Shown here piece after piece: positions 8,335 to 15,695 of a stretch of DNA of 37,884 nucleotides. Origin of the DNA: an uncultured Nitrospira sp. (GTDB lineage: Bacteria > Nitrospirota > Nitrospiria > Nitrospirales > UBA8639); contig CABVRQ010000010.1 in assembly GCA_902500695.1 (NCBI GenBank), forward strand, positions 37,183 to 75,066, given 5' to 3'. The position numbers and the translations under genes are program-made. Within the stretch, counting starts at the first letter, position 1. The number at the start of each line of letters is the position of its first letter. The notes beneath the pieces were generated by a model. The model was not told the origin of the DNA. It saw only the letters and a program-made list of their open reading frames with translations, and did no database searches.

Positions 8335-10365
8335 CTATCCCATTACCACCAATAAAACCACCAACGTCACAAAAATATAAGCCAGGTACAAAGACAAATT
8401 TCCTCCTTGGATCACCCGTGAACGATCAGCCAGGGTTGAAAAGAATTTCAGAATTGGATGATACAAATACTTGAGGAAAATGGGTTCGATGGAAAATTCG
8501 AAATGTCTCTGCTTGGCAAAATAATGTGATTCTTCAAGAAATTCTGTTTCGAGTTTGACCGTCGGTTGATAAATGGTGCTAAAGACCCGTTTAATGGGCT
8601 GGACGAAACCGGTCGCGGTGTATTCCATTCGTGCGGTCACATTCAACCCACACCCCCATGTTTTATAAAACCGGGTTTTCCCTTTCCCTCCCAGAACATA
8701 GGCAAGCCCCCATCCCAATCCTGTGAGACCGACCAGGATAATCGCCAGAACTGGAGTGGAGAGACTTGAAAACTCTCCGCTCACCGGTGCGAGTGTCCAA
8801 CCACCCATTTCAAACACCCTCCCGGCAATTGATATCCCCGCAAAGGGTTCACTCACCCGATCAAGGAGGGGCACCACGATGGCTGGCCCCAATCCTAAAA
8901 CCAGACAAAGGCCGGCTAGGATTCCCATCCCGACGCGCATAGGGACAGGAACTTCTTGAGCTTTTCGTGCGTGGAGGCTTCGCGGGAGGGCCAGGAATGA
9001 AATGCCAAATGCCTTCACAAAACAGGCCAGAGCCAACGCGCCGGTAAGCGCAAGCAGGGCCGCAGCGATGGGAAGCATCAATTTCAAAAAAAGAGAGGGG
9101 AGTTCCAAGCTTAAAAAGAGCCCCTGAAACACCAGCCATTCACTGACAAATCCATTCGTCGGTGGGAGAGCAGAAATGGAAACGGCCCCGATTAAGAAAA
9201 ACAGGCCGGTCCAGGGCATCCGTCGAAGGAGTCCCCCATATTCTTCCATGTTCCGGGTGTGGGTGGCATACAGGAGTGAACCCGCGCCCATAAAGAGCAA
9301 GGCCTTAAACACCGCGTGATTGATCGTGTGGTACAGTCCGGCGATGATTCCCAATGCTGCCAGATGGGGCATGTCATAGGCATAGAACACCATGCCTGTT
9401 CCTATTCCCATTAATATAATGCCGATGTTTTCGACGCTGTGAAAAGCTAAAAGACTCTTCAGGTCATGCTCCATCAACGCATACATGACCCCGAGAAGCG
9501 CCGACACCGTGCCAACCAACAAGACCACAAATCCCCACCACCAGGGAAACGGCCCGCCAAGAAAATCAAAATACACGCGAAGGAGGCCATAAATCGCCGT
9601 TTTAATCATGACACCCGACATCAACGCGGAGACATGAGATGGTGCGGCGGGATGGGCATAGGGCAACCAAACATGAAGTGGCACAATGCCCGCTTTGGTT
9701 CCAAAACCGATGAGGGCTGTCCAAAAGACCAGGGTCCGCAAACCTTCCGGCAGAGATTGATCGGCGCTTCGAAATGCCTCAAAGGCAAAGGAACCCGTCT
9801 CCTGGTAAAACATGAGAAACGTCACCAGAATAAATGCCGTGCCCACATGGGTCATAATTAAATAAAATAATCCGGCAAAACGCACGTCCGGCTTTTCATG
9901 CTCCGATACCACGAGAAAATATGAGAGGAGGGACATCAATTCCCAGACGATTAAAAAGAAGAAGGCATTATCCGCCATGACAACCAACAACATGGACAGA
10001 AGAAACCCGTTATAGAGAAAGCCGAGGAGACTCACAGGAATACGTCCGTAAAATTCCCGGACGTAGCCACTGGCAAATACAGATACCGCCAACCCCACAA
10101 GGGAAATCGTCAAGACAAAAAAGCCACTCAGGGAATCGAGGCGAAGAGAAAACGTCAGAAGAGGAATCGAGGAAGACAGGAACCAAACCAGCGGCTCAGA
10201 GGCCAAGAGCCCAATCAGACCAAGGACTATTCCCAGGCCGCAGGCCACGGTAGCTGATCCATGCGCAATCACATTCTGAATATGCGGTCGATCTGGGAAA
10301 CAGAGTGGGAGAAGCATCCCACACGCATAGGCCAACAGCAGAGCCAAAAACAGGATTGTCGTCAT
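8335..10365 (-). CDS. Ehr complex large antiporter-like subunit, HyfB-like (NuoL-related)
   Basis: The 676-residue protein is the first gene of the operon and matches HyfB in length and layout. An antiporter core of about 14 segments is followed by a C-terminal extension (about residues 545-676) that ends with a final membrane helix (IQGGNLSLYLAYIFVTL). The core has the glutamate segment LIVWELMSLLSYFL and the lysine segment GFGTKAGIVPLHVWLPYAHPA. The NuoL family uses such an extension as a lateral brace. With the two HyfF-type subunits the complex has three ion-pumping modules, like complex I. No obvious promoter or strong ribosome site is visible directly upstream of ATG 10365. Confidence 0.93.
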   Translation of the reverse strand: MTTILFLALLLAYACGMLLPLCFPDRPHIQNVIAHGSATVACGLGIVLGLIGLLASEPLVWFLSSSIPLLTFSLRLDSLSGFFVLTISLVGLAVSVFASGYVREFYGRIPVSLLGFLYNGFLLSMLLVVMADNAFFFLIVWELMSLLSYFLVVSEHEKPDVRFAGLFYLIMTHVGTAFILVTFLMFYQETGSFAFEAFRSADQSLPEGLRTLVFWTALIGFGTKAGIVPLHVWLPYAHPAAPSHVSALMSGVMIKTAIYGLLRVYFDFLGGPFPWWWGFVVLLVGTVSALLGVMYALMEHDLKSLLAFHSVENIGIILMGIGTGMVFYAYDMPHLAALGIIAGLYHTINHAVFKALLFMGAGSLLYATHTRNMEEYGGLLRRMPWTGLFFLIGAVSISALPPTNGFVSEWLVFQGLFLSLELPSLFLKLMLPIAAALLALTGALALACFVKAFGISFLALPRSLHARKAQEVPVPMRVGMGILAGLCLVLGLGPAIVVPLLDRVSEPFAGISIAGRVFEMGGWTLAPVSGEFSSLSTPVLAIILVGLTGLGWGLAYVLGGKGKTRFYKTWGCGLNVTARMEYTATGFVQPIKRVFSTIYQPTVKLETEFLEESHYFAKQRHFEFSIEPIFLKYLYHPILKFFSTLADRSRVIQGGNLSLYLAYIFVTLVVLLVVMG

Positions 10366-10881
10366 GCCTTGCTTACGGTGTCACTTTCATCTGCCAAACG
10401 GGCAAGAGGAGGTGGCAAGGCCATTGGCCTCACCTGATTGAGAGAACAGGAATATCAAATGTTGGTCATAAGAACATTTCATGACCATCGCATAAAGAGA
10501 CGCATGCATTAGAGGAGAAAACAACACAGGATTTCTTGGTGAGCAAGCTTGTTGCGGCAAAGAAGTTTTGGTTTCCTTGAAGGGGTGACTCGCGCGTAAA
10601 ATTATTGGGAATTGGGAAAATGTCCACGCGAGAAAAGAAGCAAAAGGCTGATTGCCTGAGCCGAAGATTGTCATTCTCACAAGTATCTCTTTAACCGTCC
10701 CCTCAAATTCTCTTACGGTGTTTTGACTTTCATGCACACATCCATGTCAGTGCAAAAGCTATACCTTGAATATATGTTCTGTCTTGCACGCAATATTCTT
10801 CGTAACCCCGACACAAGGCCCTAGAGCTAGCTTAAAGTCGGTTGAAGGATTCCAATGGAAGAAAGTTTTTCCTTATCCCGT

Positions 10882-10896
10882 CTGCAATCTTTGCAG
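10882..10896. promoter_or_regulatory. Palindromic operator CTGCAATCTTTGCAG, copy 1
   Basis: Perfect 6-bp arms around TCT, with the core TGCAA-N3-TTGCA. It is the first of three such sites within 400 bp in an otherwise gene-free region. The spacing and symmetry suggest a dimeric regulator. The regulator is unknown; the NtrC-type protein encoded at 13599 is a candidate by proximity only. Confidence 0.5.
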
Positions 10897-11158
10897 GTCA
10901 TAGGTCTAGATGATTGATCTAGCTAACGTGAGACACATTTCCAGCCAGATCAACACACCAATAGGGATGCATTTGGCTTTCAGATAGATACAAGGTTCCA
11001 ACAAGCCTTTCGTCAGTAAGAATCGACTCCCTCCTGCTCATGGCATTTCTAGCAAAATGACTACGACCGACATTGCCCACATCCCTATATACGCAAGAAA
11101 AAACAGTGAACTCTTGATCAAGTAGATTCCATTTTCCTGAAAAATCTCCTAAGTAATC

Positions 11159-11173
11159 ATGCAAAATTTGCAC
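11159..11173. promoter_or_regulatory. Palindromic operator ATGCAAAATTTGCAC, copy 2
   Basis: Same core TGCAA-N3-TTGCA as the sites at 10882 and 11256; the outermost pair is mismatched. It lies about 200 bp upstream of the sigma-54 type promoter, a normal distance for an enhancer site of a sigma-54 activator. Confidence 0.5.
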
Positions 11174-11255
11174 ATCTATGGTTATGCCTATTCATCAAAA
11201 CTCTCCATAGATTAAAGGCTTTTCAAAATACATTTCTCGCAAGGCGAACGTCCTC

Positions 11256-11270
11256 ATGCAAATTTTGCAT
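11256..11270. promoter_or_regulatory. Palindromic operator ATGCAAATTTTGCAT, copy 3
   Basis: Perfect 7-bp arms around one central base. It starts 97 bp after copy 2 and about 119 bp before the -24/-12 promoter at 11375. That is where upstream activating sequences for NtrC-family activators usually sit. Confidence 0.55.
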
Positions 11271-11374
11271 AAATACCCTGCTTGATAGGCGAGTAAAACC
11301 CATTCAATCCGTGAAACAGGAGGAAAAACTCAGCTCTCCTTCAATAAGGGACGATCAACGCCTCATATGGCAAT

Positions 11375-11390
11375 TGGCATGTGCATTGCT
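11375..11390 (+). promoter_or_regulatory. Sigma-54 (-24/-12) promoter
   Basis: TGGCATGTGCATTGCT matches the sigma-54 consensus TGGCACG-N4-TTGC with one change (C to T). The GG and GC dinucleotides are separated by exactly 10 bases, as required. Transcription would start near 11401. No clear coding sequence follows, which makes a small RNA or a long leader possible. An enhancer-like palindrome lies upstream and a sigma-54 activator gene lies 2.2 kb downstream. Confidence 0.55.
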
Positions 11391-11401
11391 CTAGCTAAAT
11401 T

Positions 11402-11520
11402 TGTCAAAAAGGGTTCATGACCAGAACCAGGCGAAGCATTAAATGCAGGTAAAGGGACTGGACTTCAAATGCCTCCGGCCCCTGACCACGTTCATTCAGG
11501 ATTTCTTGAAGAGGCCGGGC
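11402..11520 (+). ncRNA. Possible small RNA from the sigma-54 promoter
   Basis: The predicted transcript folds into nested stems: CCGGCC (11475-11480) pairs with GGCCGG (11513-11518), enclosing CCTGA (11481-11485) paired with TCAGG (11496-11500). No ribosome site with a family-like product is seen, although short frames starting at 11443 and 11469 exist. The end point is arbitrary because no clear terminator was found. This is a weak candidate supported only by the promoter and the folding pattern. Confidence 0.2.
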
Positions 11521-12204
11521 CGACCCTCCTTATCACCCTGTCGCCCCAACTCTGGAATTCTAGATATGGAAATGTTTCATATGGGTTTCCGGAAATTGAC
11601 TTGTGCATCCACATTAAGGAAAAAACTTTTGGAGAGGCAATGTTTGGACTACGCATAGATCAATGCGGAATCACCCCCTACCCTTTCAAAAAACTTATAT
11701 CGGTTGGGGATGAAACATCATCGGTGTCTTTCCCATATACCCCATGCAGCTGTGGCCTCACTCCTCTCGACACCTTTCAAGATCTGGACCTCCTCCCGTA
11801 TTGAAAAATTCGGAACGATACCTCATGCGAGCAACATAGCTAATCATGAAATTTCTCATCTCGGGATCCTCCATGTGCATAAAGCTGAAATGAGCACATT
11901 TCAGCCAATCATATACCGACCTTAATAGACAGAATGGATGGATTCCCATGGAAGGCGTCATGGCCGCACTGGCATCATTCTGAGAAGAGAGGTATGCACC
12001 AAAAGTTCCCCCGCATAGACGAACTTTTTCGGATAACAGGGCATGTCCACCCATATAGGTTGAACGCCTTATATCGATTGAACAATGTTGAACCGAATGG
12101 CCGGACATTGCACCATTCCCCTTCCATCGCCTATGGTAATAGAAGAAAAATGGTCAGTATTTTCAATTGTTTTTGAGAGGAATCCGTAAAAACCAGAGCC
12201 AACA

Positions 12205-13602
12205 ATGTTTCGTCCTCACCCTGAAACACCACTTTTTCAAAATCTTCTCATTCGCCAAATTGTGCCAATTCTTATCATTGTGGGCGTAGTGGTTGGCGTG
12301 TTATTGGTCTTCAGTCTTGAGCATCAAAGTATGGTGGTGGTTGGCCTCACAGAAGGCAAGACCGTATCCTCGGAATTGAATGCCGCAGTCGGACAATCCC
12401 GCCGGGATTTAATCGCCATCACTCTTCTGCTCTTCATCGTCGGTGGGGTTGGTATTTCCGCAGTCGTCACCTATCTGCATTACGCCAACACCAAACAAAA
12501 CCTTGAAGAGGTCAAAGGGCTAGCCCGGCACATATTGGAAAGTATCCCGACTGGTGTGTTAACAGTCAGCGAAGATGGTGTTCTTACCGCAGCCAATCCA
12601 ACAGCTGAAAGCATTCTTGAGCGCCCTGCGGCTTCTCTATTGGGCAAGCATTACGATGTGGTGTTTGGGGAAGGGCATCCCATTCAGGTGCTCCTTTCCC
12701 AAATCCTACACCATGGCGGATCCATGCATTCGAAAGAGATTACCTTTGATTCCAAAAATGGAGAGGTACGGACGATCCGCATTAGCAGTGTTGATTTGAC
12801 GGGAGATAATGGCAAACCGGCAGGAATGATTTTTCAACTGCACGATGTCACAGAGTGGCTGGCTCTCGAAAAACAGGTGAACGAAGCCCAACGACTGACT
12901 GCGCTCCATACCTTGTCAGCCGGTGTCGCGCATGAACTTCGCAATCCTCTCAGCGCCCTAGATCTCAATCTTCATTTACTTGAAGAAGAACTCCGAGAGA
13001 CCACCGACTTGTCCAGTCGGGCCAATGACTATTTCAAAGTCCTGAACACAGAATTAAGCCGGCTGTCAGCTATTTTGGATAATATTATGCGATATGCACA
13101 ATCACGGCCTTCTCAATTTCAGGAAGTCAACATTCAGTCGCTCGTGTCGCATGTGACGCAGTTATTACAACATGAGGCTGAGGACAGAAACCAGCAGCTT
13201 CAGGTTTCGGTCCCAACGAACCTTCCCGATGTTCAGGGTGACGAAACGCAGATCGCACAGGCTCTGATTAATGTCGTGATCAACGCGCTTCAGGCCATGT
13301 CGGCTGGCGGTGTCTGCCGAATTATCGTCCAGGAACGCGAACGACAAGAGCGGCGCTGGGTGGAGATTGCCGTTCACGATACCGGACAAGGCATTGATCC
13401 TCAATCCCTTGTCCACATCTTTGACCCTTTTTACACGACAAAAGAAACCGGGACCGGCCTTGGCCTCGCCGTCGCGCATCGAATATTGCAAAATCATGGA
13501 GGCCGAATTGACGTGACCGCACTTCCCGGCGATGGCACCTCGGTCATATTGAGTTTACCCGTGTGTGTGACTACCCAGGCCATCCCCGTGGAGGATGAGT
13601 GA
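12205..13602 (+). CDS. Membrane-bound sensor histidine kinase with PAS domain
   Basis: The 465-residue protein has two membrane helices (about residues 19-37 and 69-90) flanking a short extracytoplasmic loop. A PAS domain (about 105-220), a dimerisation domain with the phospho-accepting His243 in SAGVAHELRNPLSAL, and an ATPase domain with DTGQGIDP and GTGLGLAVAHRI follow. It resembles NtrB/ZraS-type kinases that phosphorylate NtrC-class regulators, and such a regulator gene overlaps its stop codon. The periplasmic loop of only about 30 residues suggests that the signal is sensed in the membrane or by the PAS domain. The signal itself cannot be read from the sequence. Confidence 0.92.
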   Translation: MFRPHPETPLFQNLLIRQIVPILIIVGVVVGVLLVFSLEHQSMVVVGLTEGKTVSSELNAAVGQSRRDLIAITLLLFIVGGVGISAVVTYLHYANTKQNLEEVKGLARHILESIPTGVLTVSEDGVLTAANPTAESILERPAASLLGKHYDVVFGEGHPIQVLLSQILHHGGSMHSKEITFDSKNGEVRTIRISSVDLTGDNGKPAGMIFQLHDVTEWLALEKQVNEAQRLTALHTLSAGVAHELRNPLSALDLNLHLLEEELRETTDLSSRANDYFKVLNTELSRLSAILDNIMRYAQSRPSQFQEVNIQSLVSHVTQLLQHEAEDRNQQLQVSVPTNLPDVQGDETQIAQALINVVINALQAMSAGGVCRIIVQERERQERRWVEIAVHDTGQGIDPQSLVHIFDPFYTTKETGTGLGLAVAHRILQNHGGRIDVTALPGDGTSVILSLPVCVTTQAIPVEDE

Positions 13603-14957
13603 AACAAGAAACTCGCATTCTGGTTGTCGATGACGAAATCAATATTCGTAATGCGTTAGTGACTATATTGGAGAAAGCAGGGTACCTCGCCCAGGGCGCC
13701 GACTCTGCGGAATCCGCGCTGACCTTGATGAAAGAGGCGCCCAGTGACCTTCTCATCACGGATGTAAGAATGCCAGGAATCGGGGGCATACCCCTCGTTC
13801 CCCGAATAAAATCCCTTTGGCCTGCCACCGAAATCATCGTCATCACAGCCTATGGTTCTATTGAGACGGCTGTGGAAGCCATGCGGTTGGGAGCTTACGA
13901 TTTTCTTACCAAGCCCATTGACCGTGAACGATTCTCCATTGTGGTCCAAAAGGCCCTGGACCGCCACAGGCTTGCAGTCGAAAATCAGGATTTGCGTCAC
14001 CAACTCGAGACACGAAATCGCATCGAGGAAATGATTGGCGAAAGTGAAGCGATGCGCCGAATACACCATGTTATTGGAATGGTTGCCAAAAATGACGTCA
14101 CGATTTTAATCGGTGGGGAGAGTGGAACAGGAAAAGAATTGGTGGCACGTGCCATTCATCAACAAAGCCAGCGGTCCAATGGCCCCTTTATCACGATGAA
14201 TTGTGGTGCCCTTCCAGAGTCTCTTTTCGAAAGCGAATTATTTGGATATGAAAAAGGGGCATTTTCGGGGGCGGTTGGAACCAAACCCGGTCGATTTGAG
14301 ATGGCTGATGAGGGAACCCTCTTTCTTGATGAGTTAGGCGAACTTCCCTTAAAAGCCCAGGTGGATTTTCTCCGGGTCTTAGAAACCGGTGAGTTTCGCC
14401 GGCTTGGAGGGAAAAACTTGATCACCGTCAATACCCGGATTATTGCCGCCACCAACCGCAATTTGCCTCACATGGTCGAAACCGGACAGTTCCGTGAAGA
14501 TCTTTTCTATCGCATTAATGTGGTGCCGATTCATTTGCCGCCCTTGCGAGAGCGTCGTGAGGATATCCCTGTCCTTCTCGACTGTTTCCTCAAGGAATTT
14601 GCCCAGAAGCATCGAATTCCACTCAAAACCCTTTCTCTCGCTTCCCTGAGATTTCTCGTTCAATACCACTGGCCGGGTAATATTCGTCAACTCAGGAATG
14701 TCATTGAACGTCTGGTCGTGACGGTGAAGGAGCACGCTATTCAGCCCGATCATCTTCCAGATGAAATTCGAACGAGTGTCAATCCCGGAAGCAGGATGGT
14801 GATCTCCCTCGGAACCCCCCTCGAAGACATTGAACGAGAAGTCATCCGCCGAACCCTTGTGGAAGTCACTCATCATCGTGAACAGGCTGCGAAACTCCTG
14901 GGGATTAGTGTGAGATCGCTCCAATATAAAATCAAGGAATATGGGATTGAGGTTTAG
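13599..14957 (+). CDS. NtrC-family sigma-54 activator (receiver, AAA+, Fis-type HTH)
   Basis: The 452-residue regulator starts at GTG 13599, overlapping the kinase stop by four bases (GTGA). The receiver domain has the acidic pair Asp11/Asp12 and phospho-acceptor Asp55 in LLITDVRMPG. The AAA+ domain has Walker A GGESGTGKE (172-180), Walker B GTLFLDELGEL (239-249) and the sigma-54 contact loop GAFSGA (220-225), where the usual threonine is serine. The C-terminus (about 410-452) is a Fis-type helix-turn-helix. It should activate sigma-54 promoters when phosphorylated by the adjacent kinase. The one good sigma-54 promoter seen in the window is at 11375, upstream of this pair. Confidence 0.93.
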   Translation: MKQETRILVVDDEINIRNALVTILEKAGYLAQGADSAESALTLMKEAPSDLLITDVRMPGIGGIPLVPRIKSLWPATEIIVITAYGSIETAVEAMRLGAYDFLTKPIDRERFSIVVQKALDRHRLAVENQDLRHQLETRNRIEEMIGESEAMRRIHHVIGMVAKNDVTILIGGESGTGKELVARAIHQQSQRSNGPFITMNCGALPESLFESELFGYEKGAFSGAVGTKPGRFEMADEGTLFLDELGELPLKAQVDFLRVLETGEFRRLGGKNLITVNTRIIAATNRNLPHMVETGQFREDLFYRINVVPIHLPPLRERREDIPVLLDCFLKEFAQKHRIPLKTLSLASLRFLVQYHWPGNIRQLRNVIERLVVTVKEHAIQPDHLPDEIRTSVNPGSRMVISLGTPLEDIEREVIRRTLVEVTHHREQAAKLLGISVRSLQYKIKEYGIEV

Positions 14958-15660
14958 AAACCATAAATCCAAAAAAACGGGGCCAGGATAAAGTTAAAGA
15001 GGGGATCTACTGTGACTTGCTTGTCAAGAGAGGTTGTCACTCATAGCCATTTGGAAGGCCTCCCGTTTAGAATTCCCTTCGCTATGACATAACAAGCCTC
15101 CTGCCAATTGTGGCTCTTTTGGGATGTATCCGTAAAACCAGGAGGAAGCCATTCTCTCTTTCCGCAATCTCGAGGGACGCTTTAACCTGGGGGTGCCGCA
15201 CCCGGGGGAAGTCGTGACAGTGCATGTGCAAAGCATGGTCAGACAAGGGCCCCGGACCTTGGCTCTCATTACCTACCATTTTTCAAAATGTCATCATCAT
15301 TGGATTCCAATTGCTTTTCTACTCAGAGTCCTAGGCATGCCCAATAGCCAAATTAGTCGTAGGATTTTGACTGGAGATTCTCAAATCCTCTCACTACTAA
15401 GCCTTGCCTTTATCCTTCCCAAGGGCATTCCGGCCTGACCCAGGAGGGGCCTATGGTTTCCCTGTCGCATGATGAAATTGAACCCTTATTTCATATAGAG
15501 GACAATCCTATACTGCTCCGGTCCCTAGCAAGACATTTTCGTTCCACCGCGTATTGCGTGGAATCCAGCAATATTCTATTTTCATTACCAACTCTACCAA
15601 TAATGATCCTCAATTACCCGGCACTCAGGCCGAGCATAGGCTCATCAAGGAGATCAAATC
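14958..15660. other. Gap before mgtE with decayed sequence
   Basis: Apart from the membrane-protein remnant at 15290 and the small frame at 15453, I see no gene here. Several overlapping open frames on the minus strand lack ribosome sites and family likeness. No rho-independent terminator follows the regulator gene, so transcription might continue into this region. Confidence 0.5.
15290..15334 (+). pseudogene. Remnant: diverged duplicate of the 3' end of the 454-1284 membrane protein gene
   Basis: The 43 bases 15290-15332 match 1237-1279 at 36 positions. In frame they read VIIIGFQLLFYSES-stop against VITIGVQLFFYSES in the intact gene, 11 of 14 residues identical, and the stop comes one codon earlier. 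Upstream in the same frame the similarity fades, so only the tail of a former paralogue, or a captured 3' fragment, is recognisable. It lies in the 0.7-kb gap between the regulator gene and mgtE. Confidence 0.5.
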
Positions 15661-15695
15661 ATGGCAGATACCCGGATGGAATCCTTATTCAATGA
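15453..15695 (+). CDS. Small upstream ORF overlapping the mgtE start; possible leader or decayed receiver fragment
   Basis: The 80-codon frame begins at ATG 15453 behind a strong ribosome site (AGGAGGGG, six or so bases away) and ends 35 bases inside mgtE in another frame. Translating ribosomes would run over the mgtE ribosome site at 15649-15656, so it could control or couple mgtE translation, as leader peptides do at other magnesium transporter genes. Residues 13-33 (LFHIEDNPILLRSLARHF and on) weakly resemble the start of a response-regulator receiver domain, which would instead make it a decayed gene. The rest has no family likeness. Confidence 0.3.
   Translation: MVSLSHDEIEPLFHIEDNPILLRSLARHFRSTAYCVESSNILFSLPTLPIMILNYPALRPSIGSSRRSNHGRYPDGILIQ

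Larger units (their letters stand above)
10366..12204. other. Long stretch without a convincing gene; carries operators and a sigma-54 promoter
   Basis: About 1.84 kb separates the divergently arranged Ehr operon and the histidine kinase gene. The short frames here have no ribosome site and no family resemblance, and several overlap each other on both strands. What can be seen are three palindromes of one type (at 10882, 11159 and 11256), another perfect palindrome CTAGAT-N5-ATCTAG near 10904-10920, a sigma-54 type promoter at 11375-11390 and a strongly base-paired segment just after it. The stretch may be decayed coding DNA, a regulatory region, or the source of one or more small RNAs. Confidence 0.6.

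Noticed and set aside
1424..10365. Hydrogenase 4 or formate hydrogenlyase
   Set aside because: The large subunit lacks all four NiFe-binding cysteines, and no ferredoxin subunit, formate dehydrogenase or maturation gene is present in the window.
10387..10737. Minus-strand open frame of 116 codons upstream of the Ehr operon
   Set aside because: No ribosome site, no family likeness and an unusual composition; judged to be a chance frame.
10919..11173. Minus-strand open frame of 84 codons
   Set aside because: Its GTG start lies within the palindrome at 11159 and the product resembles nothing known; the operator reading is preferred.
11469..12108. Overlapping open frames on both strands (11469-11804 plus, 11758-12108 minus)
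   Set aside because: No ribosome sites or recognisable domains; they may be decayed coding sequence but do not support a gene call.
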